Assembly: GCA_020746835.1 (NCBI GenBank) | Contig: JAGPNK010000009.1 | Span: forward strand, 62,001-126,000 | DNA length: 64,000 nucleotides | Direction of reading: 5' to 3' | Source of the DNA: Stachybotrys elegans | Lineage: Eukaryota > Ascomycota > Sordariomycetes > Hypocreales > Stachybotryaceae | Shown here: positions 50,901 through 61,251 of the stretch, one piece after another | How positions within the stretch are numbered: position 1 is the first letter of the stretch | Layout of the letters: each line of letters opens with the position of its first letter | The notes under the pieces: model-generated | The model's database searches: none | The model's input: the letters and a program-made list of their open reading frames with translations, nothing else | Told to the model about the DNA's origin: nothing | Translations under genes and position numbers: made by a program

Positions 50901-53900
50901 GTCACCCTTTGGATTAGCTGAGTATCCTTTGTCGGCGATCCGATGTGCATCAGAGGCATCCACACTGCCCGGGCTCCGACTTGACCGACTCATGCCTAAA
51001 GCGTTGAATGATATAATTCGTCCCTCATCATGCCTTTGCGTCTCCTAAGACCCGTTTTGCAGTGTTGGGATTGCCAACCCACCGGCAAGAGGCAGGGGAA
51101 TGAGTCGGCAATCAAAAGGAAGACGAGAAGAAGCAAGCCGTGCGTGGGCAATGATTAAACATACCCTGCTTTACCTCAGCCTCCCTGGCACACACCACCT
51201 CCGTCCACGTAGGGTGAGACTTGTTGGCCCATGCTTCATGATGTGAGGGAAGCATCTACTGCCTGAGGCCACAAGGTGCTAATTGGCTACCCAGGTGTCC
51301 GCGAATTCGTCGACCGTATTTGACGAATGTGGTGGGGGTGGATTGGCAGGATAGCCAGGCACGCAGACTATTTGCCCCCCTCCTCTCTGCATTGCGTGCC
51401 GCGATCGTGGAATGCGCCGCGACAAGACGCCGAGCTGGTGCTGCTGAATCTCGTCACTTCCGCGTTTTCTCTCCCGTCCTTTTCGTGTCGTTGAATGAGC
51501 GGTGGCTCACCGCAGCCTTGACCGTTGCGTCCCAAGACCCCCGTGGGTACTCTGTAACTGGGTCTGCGCCTGCATGGCTCCGTAGTCAAGACAGAGAACC
51601 CCTGGTTGATTTAGGATAAGAAACGCCTGCTATCATCATACGGGAAAGGATGAAAATGGTCGACGGTGTCAAATGTGCCGGAGCGGGCGGAACCGGAAGG
51701 CAATGGCTGCAAGAAAACCACAAGTTTGCTCAGGTCTCCTAGGAGACAAGGATGCCACGGACGACAGTCGTGGATCAGTGGAAGAGCAAGTCAGCGCGGG
51801 AGAAGGATATAAAAATGGGAATTGGGTGAAATTAACACTATGACTCGGGAGAGATTGCCTTGTCCCAGCTCAGCCCATCAAGCAGCAAGCCGTGCCGATG
51901 GACAGTCGAGACTGTTGGGTTACAGCGGTGAGCCACCGCTATTCATCACAGTGCGCGCTACACTGACGGACAGCGACGTGGGTGGTGACGGGGACCCGCT
52001 GACTAGGATGGTCCGGGGCATGCAACCTGGTGGTGGACCGGTAATCCATGGCGAGGAGGTAGTGGGATTGGAGGCCGCGATAGTCACCTGGAAGCCATGC
52101 GCCGGTGCTGTGGAAGCGGGATCGCAGTGACAAGGCGGTTTGATGATGACGCGCTCGTGGCGGACAGTGGCCCCCCGAGGCCGGACCCTCTTGCCCCCCC
52201 CTCTCCTCTGGCCTCCTAAAGCTCACTTTTTACAGCTAACATCAGGCGTCGTCGGTATAGGCGGACTGCCCGCAGCTTGGCGGGCAGCTTGGCCAGCTCG
52301 CCCAGCTCCCCGCCCATCGCGGAGCTACGTACACTGGAAGCTTCCCCGCTGGGCTTGTCCATGAGGTAAGGACCTGCCACCTATTCCTGTCGCGATAGAG
52401 GGGCAGCCGGCGCATGTGGGCGGGGGCTTTAACAGCCCGCCATTCCACAACCCGGGTCCCCGAGAGCTGGTTTACTCGTCTCTGACAACTGCCTAGGAGG
52501 TCCAGCACACACACACACGCCCACTACGCTCTTTTCGTATGGTGCTCGTGCCAGCTACGACGAGGCGGAGCGCGTTGCGTAGCTGTCCAGCTGGCAACGA
52601 GCTACTGGATGTGCCACATTGATAGATCTTCCCGTCTGCGTGGCTTGCGATCGCAGGGACGGGGGGAATGAAAAACTTTTCACGCAGGGGGGATCGCACA
52701 TGCAATCTGACCAAACGTCGGCAGAGGGGGCCTGATCGCTCAAGAGAAGGGGAAGGGGGCCAGCCGAAAGCGAAAAGAAGAAAAGAACAAGATTAGAAAA
52801 GCAAGTAAACCATCCGTACGCAGGGGTGTAAATTACAGTACAACAGCCATGGCGCGCGGGCGCGATGGGAGAGAGACGCGGTGGCCCGTTGCATGCTCCT
52901 CCCCCCCCTCCCCTTGGGACTTCTTGTCTCGCGCTCAATGTATACCTCGTAACAGACACACGACAGGTGCAATTTCACGTACCCCCCTCCCCTCCTTCAG
53001 GTACCAGCCTCTTGGAAGACATCCCGGCGCAAGCCCCGCCGCTTTAAGTCGGCGCTCTCTCTATTTTTTGACCTCTGTTACCAGGTTCTCCTGACAGAAT
53101 TTTCACCACCAAGCACAGCATCGGGCCCCACCTCCCATCCCGCGGGGGTACCTGCCCCTACGCAGTGGCTTCCGCCTAGTGTCGTGTACCTGCACCGACC
53201 GTCCAATGCCAGGAATACGATCAATGTACCTTTGTACTTAGCGAGATGGTTGGTTCCCGTCCGTCACCAACACGACACTGCGCTGGCACCCCTTTCCCCA
53301 TCCCCTCCTTTCCCTTCCGCTTACAGACCCCGCTGCCGTGCCAGCGCAGCATAGCGGGCTAGCGTGTGCTGGCCGCCTCACTGGCACAAGTGCCTTCCAT
53401 GTCCAGCAGAGTCCAGCAGGCACACTGTAGTGGACGAGAGAGGACCACAAGAGGGCCACATGAGACCATGTACCAGCCAAATGTTCCCTCAGCCACCCCT
53501 CCCACCTTCCCTCCCTCCCTCCTTCCCCTCCCTCCTTTCCATTCTCCTCCCCCCCCCCCAAAGAGACCAGAAAACTCCCCCCCAAAACGACTAGTGTCGC
53601 CTGTCCACTCTAGACTTCATTCTTCCCCTCCCCCCCTCTCTTTTTCTTCTACGGTTTCTTTCTTTCTCCCCATTCATCCCACATCTACATCAAGCTCCCT
53701 CATTGACCATATTTTGTCGCCCAGCCGGCACCTTCACCAATACTTTCGTCGAGGACATACAGAGCCTCTTTTCCCAACCCCTTTGATACACAGAACCATT
53801 CCATGACCATAATACCACCGTTACCAATGATTAAGTTTACGATCGAGTCCACCGCAGACACACTTTAAACCCCACGGGAGCGCGCGTGCGAGCGAGGAGC

Positions 53901-54067
53901 TAGGAGCTAGGAGACAAGAGCGCGAGACCAGCACAAGCCGACGATATTCAACCATCGTCCCTTTGGGACCTGTACCTTAGGCCCTTTCCCACCAAGCGTC
54001 GAATTGTCGCGGTTTCTACGGCGTCGCCAGTCCTTGCGATCAACAGAAACACGACTAGTCAAACACG
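47965..54067. other. 6-kb gene-poor stretch upstream of two divergent genes
   Basis: The stretch runs from the RasGEF start to the C2H2 regulator start. No ORF shows a domain or a plausible spliced model. It holds TACCTAG and TACTCCGTA motifs (48485-49140), a CA run (52505-52517), C-rich polypyrimidine tracts (53480-53650) and, near its right end, a probable long leader of the C2H2 gene with an upstream ORF at 53803-53868. Confidence 0.6.
53803..53868 (+). promoter_or_regulatory. candidate uORF in the C2H2 gene leader
   Basis: ATG at 53803 opens 21 codons (MTIIPPLPMIKF...) and stops with TAA at 53866-53868, 199 bases before the main start. If the transcript starts in the pyrimidine-rich region before 53800, this uORF could reduce translation of the regulator. 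The transcript start is unknown. Confidence 0.35.
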
Positions 54068-56626
54068 ATGCCTGGCGCAAGTGTCGCAGTCCTTCCGCCT
54101 CCTGCGGCCTCAACATCCGCTTCGCGAAAGACGGCCCTCGCACCCGAACGCAAATACAAGTGCCAGTTCTGCAACCGAGCCTTTAGCAGAAGTGAGCACC
54201 GCAGCCGTCACGAGCGATCACGTACGTTTCTACCTCCTGATCTTTCCCACCACGTGCCGCGCCACCGTGGATTTCCTGCGATGCGCTGCTAACACATTTT
54301 CCAGACACCAAGGAGCGTCCTTTCAAGTGCATGAAGTGCAGGAGTACCTTTGTGCGCCGCGATCTACTCCTCCGACACGACCGTACTGTCCATGCCAAAG
54401 ATGGCGGTGTCCCCCTGCACAGTGATGGCAAGCGTCGCGCTGGTCCCAAGACTCGAGCCATCGGTGGTCCTTCCAAGACGTCACTAGCCATCGATGCATC
54501 GACCCTCGAGCAGATGGAGGCCGGAAACGATGGCATCTTTGATGTCGAGGCTGCCGCCATGCTCGTCGCCGACCTGCACCACAAGGCCACCGCCGCTATG
54601 AGGGGAGACGACAGCTCCTATGAGGATGGCTCTTCGATGAACTATTCTCCTCATGGATCGTCCATGATGGAGCCAACCGTCACCTATCCTTCTGGAGCCA
54701 TCGCACTACCGCAGGTGCAGTGGGAGAGCTTCATGCCGCAGTCAGTCACTGAGCCCAAGGCACACTCCATCACCTCAAGTGCATCCTTCGAGTCACAGCA
54801 GTCTGCGGCGAGTGGTAGCACCGCCCAGCCCCATCCCAACCAGTTGGCGCCCATCGGAGCCCAGGGCTACAATGGTCTTGTTCCTGCCCTCCAGTCAATG
54901 ATCGACTCGCTGCCCAACTCTGCAGCTGGCACTCCTGTTCTCCACAGCGCATCCTTGGCAGACGCTTCTCACGCTGGCTTCAAGGCACCCCAAGTTGCTG
55001 GCGACGACGAACGCAATGTCATCTTGGACAACATTCGCAACACGGATACGGAGCATGCTATCCCTGAGGGTTTCCGCCTCCCTGGTCTTGGATCGTTGAA
55101 CCGCTACCTGTCAACGTACTTTGGCCTCTTCCACCACCACATGCCCTTCTTGCATCCCACATCCTTCAGCCCCTCCAAGGTGTCGCCCCCTCTGCTACTT
55201 GCCGTACTGAGCATTGGTGCGCTGTATGCCTTTGATCAAGACCAGGCGTACATGCTTCACATTGGATCCAAGGTGCTCGTCAACCAGTTCCTGCAAAACA
55301 AGGAGAGCTTCAGCTCTCGCAAGTGCCCTCTGTGGACTATGCAGAGCTCCTTGCTCAACATGATCTTTGCAAGCTGGAGTGGTGACCCCAAGGGCCTGGA
55401 GTGGGCCTGCTCCATCAAGAGTCTGCTGGCCAACATGGTTGCTGGTAACCGCTATGAGCTCAAGCTTCGTCAGGAGGCACGCGGAGACGTTAAGCCTTCT
55501 CGCGCTGAATGGGTTGAGGATGAGGGCTGCCGCCGAACGTACTACGCAGTGTACATCTTCTTTGGCTTGTTGACACTGACCTTCAATCACACCCCAGCCA
55601 TCAGCTTCAACGAGTTTGAGGACCTGCAGCTGCCTTCCACCGAGGCACTGTGGAACATCGAAGTCGTGGATGAGGCCTCTTGGCAAGAGCACCTGAAGGC
55701 GTCCACGGCCGTAACCTTCATGGTTGCTCACGACAACCTGTTCCAGGGTGAGACTTTGAAGTACAGCGCTTTCGCCGCCCGCGTGATGATCAACGCTCTC
55801 TTCCTCGAGGTCTGGTATCATAAGCGCAGCCCAGAGGCTCTGCAGGATGTGGTCACTGAATACAAGCTTCGTTTGGCTTTGGAGACGTGGGAGCAGTCCT
55901 TGGAGCTCTGCGAACCCGAATCTGTTGTGGTTCCGCTCAGCGCCCCCCACAAGGGCCACCCATTGATATTCAACGCAAAGGCCATGTATCGAAATGCCCG
56001 CGCTCGGCTCGAGGTGGATCTGAAGACTGTTCAGGAAGCTCTTCGCTACCATGACCCGTACGAGGTTGCAGCTGCCATGTCCAGCGCCCGTGATCGGGTG
56101 AAGCGTTCCAGCGAGATGCTCAAGGTCATTCAGGAATGCTACAACTGCATCGAGACTGCGGTTGTTCAAGGTATTCGCTGGGTGGCTCGCACATCGCCCA
56201 CCAACTGGAGCGTAGAGCACCCCCTCTGCGGAATGGACCTGATGATTATTCTCTCACTGTGGCTGTATCGTCTGGAACATGACGAGGAGCCTGCAACGCC
56301 AGAGGAGGTGGCCATGTACAACAAGGTCCGCCAGTTGTTTGCGAAGGATCTCGATGAGAGGTACATGTCGCAGATGAGCTCTGTTGTTGCTCGACTCTGG
56401 GGCTCCATGCTGGATGAAGTCGTGGTTTGGGGGTAAGTTCTCTGACGTTCCTGTATAAGACTATCTTGAAGACTAACTTGGATTCAGAATCACGCGCCTG
56501 ATGGGCGAGTCGTTTAAGCTACACTCGCAGGCCCTTGTCGGCTATGTCGACGACCCCGAAGCATCTTCGAACGTCTCTACTCCTTCGATGACTTCTCAAG
56601 GAGCGGACGAAGATAGCGTGTATTAA
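54068..56626 (+). CDS. C2H2 zinc-finger regulator with fungal transcription factor domain
   Basis: Predicted 806 aa, exons 54068-54221, 54305-56432 and 56488-56626. Two adjacent C2H2 fingers are made across intron 1: YKCQFCNRAFSRSEHRSRH, then FKCMKCRSTFVRRDLLLRHD, linked by a TKERP-type linker. This pair resembles yeast Adr1-like DNA-binding modules. A Ser/Gln-rich linker (about 110-300) leads to a long PF04082-type domain (NRYLSTYFGLFHHHMPFLHP, EDEGCRRTYYAVYIFFGLLT), a fungal-specific regulatory domain. It is nuclear; targets are not predictable. The long upstream region and uORF suggest complex control. Intron borders have consensus GTACGT and GTAAGT donors. Confidence 0.93.
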
Positions 56627-58182
56627 TATCTTGGCAACGACTGAAACGAAAATCTCCTTTGTCTCTCCTATCACGTTTTCTCCTTACGTCTTTCGCAAAG
56701 TCGTTGATCTTTTTACTCTGGTCTCCTTGAGCGTATACCTCTCCGTTTTATATCTTGTTTTTTTCTTCTTAATTTGGCTGCAGCACTGATCAACTCAAAT
56801 ACTCGTTGTTGTTTTTTTGTTCCTTATCTCTACTCTGGCTTTTAGTCTGGCATTGGGCGCAACTGGTTTGGAGAAGGAGTTGGCCCTACCATACCCTCAT
56901 GCTCGATTTGCAAGGGATCGTCGATTTCCTTTTTACTTCATTCCTATCATCTCAACTCAGTTATTTCCTTCACGACGCCTGAGACAGGGCAGGCGAGCGT
57001 GTTTCCTGGTTCCGGCATTGCGTTTTGCATTTCACATTTTCGATTTCCATCTCTCAGTCATTGTTTTCTTGATGCTTTAGCGTGGTCATACGCAGGGGTC
57101 ACCGGCAAATAATCTGGAAGCGGGTTGGTTGCAAGGGCAAAGGATATCGTGTTTTGGTGTTTTGACGTTAGACCCCGGCAGTGGGCATTGGATCTTGACG
57201 CAGCGGCAGCGCAAGCTAATTACTGCACACGGCAGGGCGATTGGCTGGTCCATGATGGTGATGGGATGTTGTCGTTGCCTCTTCTGTTCCATTAGCTATG
57301 GCACCTATTGGTTTTCTTAATATGTCTCGTCTCGATTTCCTTTCTTCCTATGTCTGTCTCTCCTCTCTTTGGCTCGAAACTCGCAATATTTGGACTGGTG
57401 ATTCTTTGGTTCTCGTCAGATACCTTGTGCGATATACAGATTGCTCATTTCCTTTTCATTTTCTTCTTCTTGCTTTCATAATTTTCCTGAGAATGCAATG
57501 CCTCTGGCACCAGCCTGTGGGAGGAACACCCACTGCGAGCCTGGAAGGGATCTTGTTGTGTGGGTGTGAGCCGCTGGTCTGCGTGAATATGGCAATGGCC
57601 GGTGGGCTCTGTATAGATATTATGGTGCCAGGTAGTTAGTTCAGTTATACGCTCAATCATTTACTGCTCTGTCAAACGAAGGCCTCCTCTTAATGGTGAA
57701 AACATCTGCCTGGCGACAGACTGAATGGAAGGACCTACGGGGTGCTTAGGTAGTCGTGACTTTGTTTCCAAACTTAGTACCTATCCATCCTTCTTTACAA
57801 GGGCCTATCCTTTAGACTTGGCTGTCTGCAGAGGTTGAGAGAAACGAGAGGAGTGGTTTAGGGTACATGGTATGTTGATTGAGCTACACCCATTTACCTC
57901 TATGGGCTGAACATCAGGAAGGCACAGATGAGAGGTTGCATGCTTTACCGGCCTTGAACTGGCAACTGGCAGCAGGCAAGCACAGACCGAATCGAGCCCG
58001 CTCTTCACCCGAAGCTATGCTTCCCTTGTACTACACCTTTGCTTCCTTCTTGCATCTCCAGCTGTTACACACATGCTCGCGAGAACAAAGTGCAACACGG
58101 GCTTACATCCGCCCTCACTTCTGTGCCACAGTTAAACCTACCAACAGAGCGTGGTTTCTCACCATACTAGCTAGGCGATTCC
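56627..58182. other. intergenic region
   Basis: 1.5 kb between the C2H2 regulator and GH16 genes. The first 500 bases are T-rich and fit a long 3' trailer. TACCT/AGGTAG motifs occur near 57750-57785. No convincing gene. Confidence 0.55.
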
Positions 58183-59377
58183 ATGATGCGCCGTCACCTG
58201 TTTTTGCTGGGATTCTTCCCTTTGCTTGTCTTATCCGACTGCGAGTGCGGTTACATGGTTCGGAGTCCTGATAGAGAAGATGGCGCCTGGGTATTTGCGG
58301 ACATGCTGGAGACCGACTTTACACAAACCGAAGACATCGCAACAAATGGGGACTGGGTCCGTCAAGGCTTCAACGTGACAGCGGAAGCTGGCCGAGGAGA
58401 ATACGGGAAAGCCTTCTTACCCGACAATGTTTTCAGCCATCGGACGTCAGCCACTGGCTCTGGTACAGACGCAGGTGTTCAACTGCGCGTGAGGTCCCTG
58501 GTGTCAGGCACTGATATGGTGCCCGTGGCAGAGCTGGATACGAGCCGACGAGATCTCCACTGGGGATCATTCCGCGCCGGGATGAAGTTGGCTGAAGTTG
58601 AGGGAACATGTGCTGCCTTCTTTTGGGTAAGCGTTTGGATAATACCAATTAGTAGGTGTTGGGTGGTGACAAACAGAGCTGACGGGTGATCGTTAGTATT
58701 TCAACGACACGCAGGAGATCGACATGGAGTTTCTCTCTAGAGAATTTGACCACGCAAGAGGCGTATATCCGGTGCACCTCGTGATCCAAACAAGGGATGC
58801 GCTAGCAGCAGGATTTAACGCTCAGAACACCGATACCTATAAGCAGGTCAACCTTGCATTTGACCCAACAGCCGGGTTTCACGAGTACCGATTCGACTAC
58901 CTACCGGGGCGCGTGATATTCTATGCCGACAGCGAAAAGCTGGCAGAGATGGAGGGTTCGGCGATGCCGTCGAGTGCAGGCCACCTCATTTTGCAGCACT
59001 GGAGCAATGGCAATCCTCAGTGGTCAGGAGGACCGCCAGTTCAGGATGCGCTTCTTACTGTCAGTTACGTCAAGGCGTATTTCAGCTCTCTGGATGCTAC
59101 TCTACGCGAGACGACCAAGGACGAGTGTTCGGCAGAGGACAATGATGGCGCTGTCTGCATCGTACCGGACGGAGTCGCCGTCAACGCCAGCACAGGCGGG
59201 TGGTTCATATCCAGAGACGGAGATCCGTCACGGAATAAAGAAGGAACAGTCGGCAACGACGGTGACGATTCGGAATCGGGCGCCGCATCCCCTGACTGCA
59301 ACGAGGGCAGCGTGGCAATAAAGGTGATGGCCATGGCCGTGAGCCTGGTAGGGTCCATTGCTCTGGCTCTTTTGTGA
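58183..59377 (+). CDS. GPI-anchored GH16 family glucanase/transglycosylase
   Basis: Predicted 374 aa, exons 58183-58626 and 58697-59377. A signal peptide (MMRRHLFLLGFFPLLVLSD) is followed by a beta-jelly-roll fold. The catalytic motif EIDMEF (nucleophile Glu, Asp, acid/base Glu; residues 155-159) follows the intron and fits the GH16 ExDxxE form. HWSNGNPQWSGGPP lies in the expected C-terminal strand region. A Ser/Asp/Gly-rich spacer and hydrophobic tail (MAMAVSLVGSIALALL) indicate GPI attachment. It probably acts on beta-1,3-glucan or mixed-link glucan in the cell wall; hydrolase versus transferase activity cannot be told. An aromatic residue (W148-Y149) precedes the catalytic strand. Confidence 0.92.
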
Positions 59378-60126
59378 AGTGTCAGTCTCTGGGAGCACAT
59401 GGCTTTAGGTCAAAGATGACCATATCCATAGCCTCGGGCTCTCGTTTTACCATGGAAATTATTTAGATTGATGACAGGATTTTAGCTTCCCACCCTCTGG
59501 TCATGCATCTGGGTGCTGATGTCCAATAGCAGTGGCATGAATAAAGGGACTTGCTATGCTTGGGGAAGATCTCCGCACCCACTCCGCTTTGCAGTGCCGA
59601 TTCCTGGGGAAGCGGCCATATGGTGGATGCAAGATGTGTGCATGCATCAGATGATAAGATCATGGTACGGGGGAGAGTACAACCCACCCATGGTCCGCTG
59701 CCTGGCTTCTTTCTTGGTTTGCGTCCCATGTTCTGGTGCCATGACAGTCCCGCCGCCTCACCACCCACGTCCCAAGATGAAGTCTAGAGTCATGAGAAGA
59801 ACGGGACGAAAGAAAGCATGCGAGACAGCATGGCGAAATGCCCAGTCATGCCTAGTCCTCGTCAGTCCCGTGCTATCTAGGACTCGGACCTTGACCCAAG
59901 AGAGGGGGAAGTTGGTGTCAAAATTCAAGGAAGACGTGGTTGAGCATAAAGTGGAGCGGCTCCTTGGTTTTGGATGATGACGATATAAAGCCCAAGAGCA
60001 AGGAAGCCAAGATACAGAAGAAAGGGATATTGTCATCATCTTTTGTCTTTCTGCTTCTTCCTACTGTCAAACTGATTATCGTCATCATTGCCATACCAAC
60101 AAGCACATCGCAACACACCCTCAGCA
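59378..60126. other. intergenic region between two glucanase genes
   Basis: 750 bp between same-strand GH16 and GH64 genes. An ATG-like frame begins near 59513 but shows no domain and is C/T-mixed. The stretch before 60126 (TTCTGCTTCTTCC) looks like a leader. No gene. Confidence 0.5.
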
Positions 60127-61251
60127 ATGGATACTTTCAGCGTCGTCTTGGAAAACAAGACCAAGTCTTCGACGCTGTACGCCCACGTCACCGGCACAGG
60201 CAGCGAGGGCCTCGTCATGCTCCAGGCGGACGGCAAGACTCTATATCACCCTACGTCGCCAAGCAAGACGCTGCAACCACCGGGGGCGGACATCGCCATC
60301 AAGGTGGGCGGGCCAGGCGAGAGCAAGACGCTGACGGTGCCGCGGATATCGGGCGGGCGGATCTGGTTCTGCGAGGAGAAGCCGCTGACGTTCCTGGTCA
60401 ACCCGGGCCCGGCGCTCGTGGAGCCGTCGGCGACGAACCCGGCGGACCCAAACTACGAGCTCGATTGGAGCTTCTGCGAGTTCACGTACAACCAGGCGGA
60501 GCTGTACGTAAACGTTTCGTACGTCGACTTTGTGAGCGCGCCCATCTCGCTGAAGCTCGAGACGGAATCGGGGGCCGTCAAGAGCGTTCCCGGACTGCCG
60601 GCGGGGGCGCTCGAGACGGTCAGCGCCAAGCTCCAAGAGCAAGGGCAGCGGGACGGAGCCGGGTGGGAGAAGCTCGTGATCCGGTCCAAGGACGGGAGCC
60701 GGATCCTGCGGGCGCTCAGCCCCAACTCGGGAGCGGTGCTGAAGCCGGGCCTGTTTGACGGGTATTACCAGGCGTACGTGGACGAAGTATGGAGCAAGTA
60801 CGGCGGCGAGGAGCTGCGCGTGAACTCGCAGTTCAAGTGGGGGGACGCATCGGGGCGAGTGCGCGGCGACGGCCTCCTGACGTTTGACGACGTCGGGTCG
60901 TTTAGCAAACCGTCGGCACGGGACATCTTCTCGTGCAGCACAGGGCCGTTCGCGGCCGGGCCAGGCGTGTCGGAGCACATGCTCAACATCGGGGCGCGGC
61001 TGGCGGCGGCCTTCAACCGGTCGACGCTGCTAGTCAACACGGAGCAGCCCGAGGGGGAGCGCATCGCGCAGTACTACCGCGAGCCCGTAACGAACCACTA
61101 CGCGCGCATCTGCCACGAGACGAGCATCGAGAGCCGGGGCTACGCGTTCCCCTACGACGACGTGGGCTCGTCGTCGGCAGCGGACCAGTCGGGCTTCATC
61201 AACGATCCAAAGCCCAAGGTGTTGACGGTGGCGGTGGGTGCGCCTCTGTGA
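60127..61251 (+). CDS. GH64 family beta-1,3-glucanase, no signal peptide
   Basis: Single exon, 374 aa, start MDTFSVVLENKTKSSTLYAH; an in-frame ATG 13 codons upstream (60088) gives MPYQQAHRNTPSA, which is not a signal either. The N-terminal beta-barrel (GGRIWFCEEKPLTFLVNPGP) and DWSFCEFTYNQAELYVNVSY motif match GH64 (laminaripentaose-producing) enzymes, which are thaumatin-like in part. EFTYNQ would include the catalytic Glu/Asp region. The C-terminal half has NIGARLAAAFNRSTLL and HYARICHETSIESRGYAF with conserved Glu. Missing signal peptide is odd for a wall enzyme; some fungal GH64 proteins are cytosolic, so it may be intracellular or secreted by another route. Codons end almost always in G or C, far more than in its neighbours. 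This could reflect high expression, or transfer. Confidence 0.9.
   Translation: MDTFSVVLENKTKSSTLYAHVTGTGSEGLVMLQADGKTLYHPTSPSKTLQPPGADIAIKVGGPGESKTLTVPRISGGRIWFCEEKPLTFLVNPGPALVEPSATNPADPNYELDWSFCEFTYNQAELYVNVSYVDFVSAPISLKLETESGAVKSVPGLPAGALETVSAKLQEQGQRDGAGWEKLVIRSKDGSRILRALSPNSGAVLKPGLFDGYYQAYVDEVWSKYGGEELRVNSQFKWGDASGRVRGDGLLTFDDVGSFSKPSARDIFSCSTGPFAAGPGVSEHMLNIGARLAAAFNRSTLLVNTEQPEGERIAQYYREPVTNHYARICHETSIESRGYAFPYDDVGSSSAADQSGFINDPKPKVLTVAVGAPL

Noticed and set aside
55195..56220. 341-codon ORF antisense to the C2H2 regulator
   Set aside because: It mirrors the codon structure of the overlapping regulator gene and has no domain; the sense gene has clear zinc fingers and a fungal_trans domain.
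60241..60978. 245-codon minus-strand ORF in the GH64 gene
   Set aside because: High GC at third positions of the sense gene removes stops on the opposite strand; composition is Arg/Pro/Val-rich without any motif.
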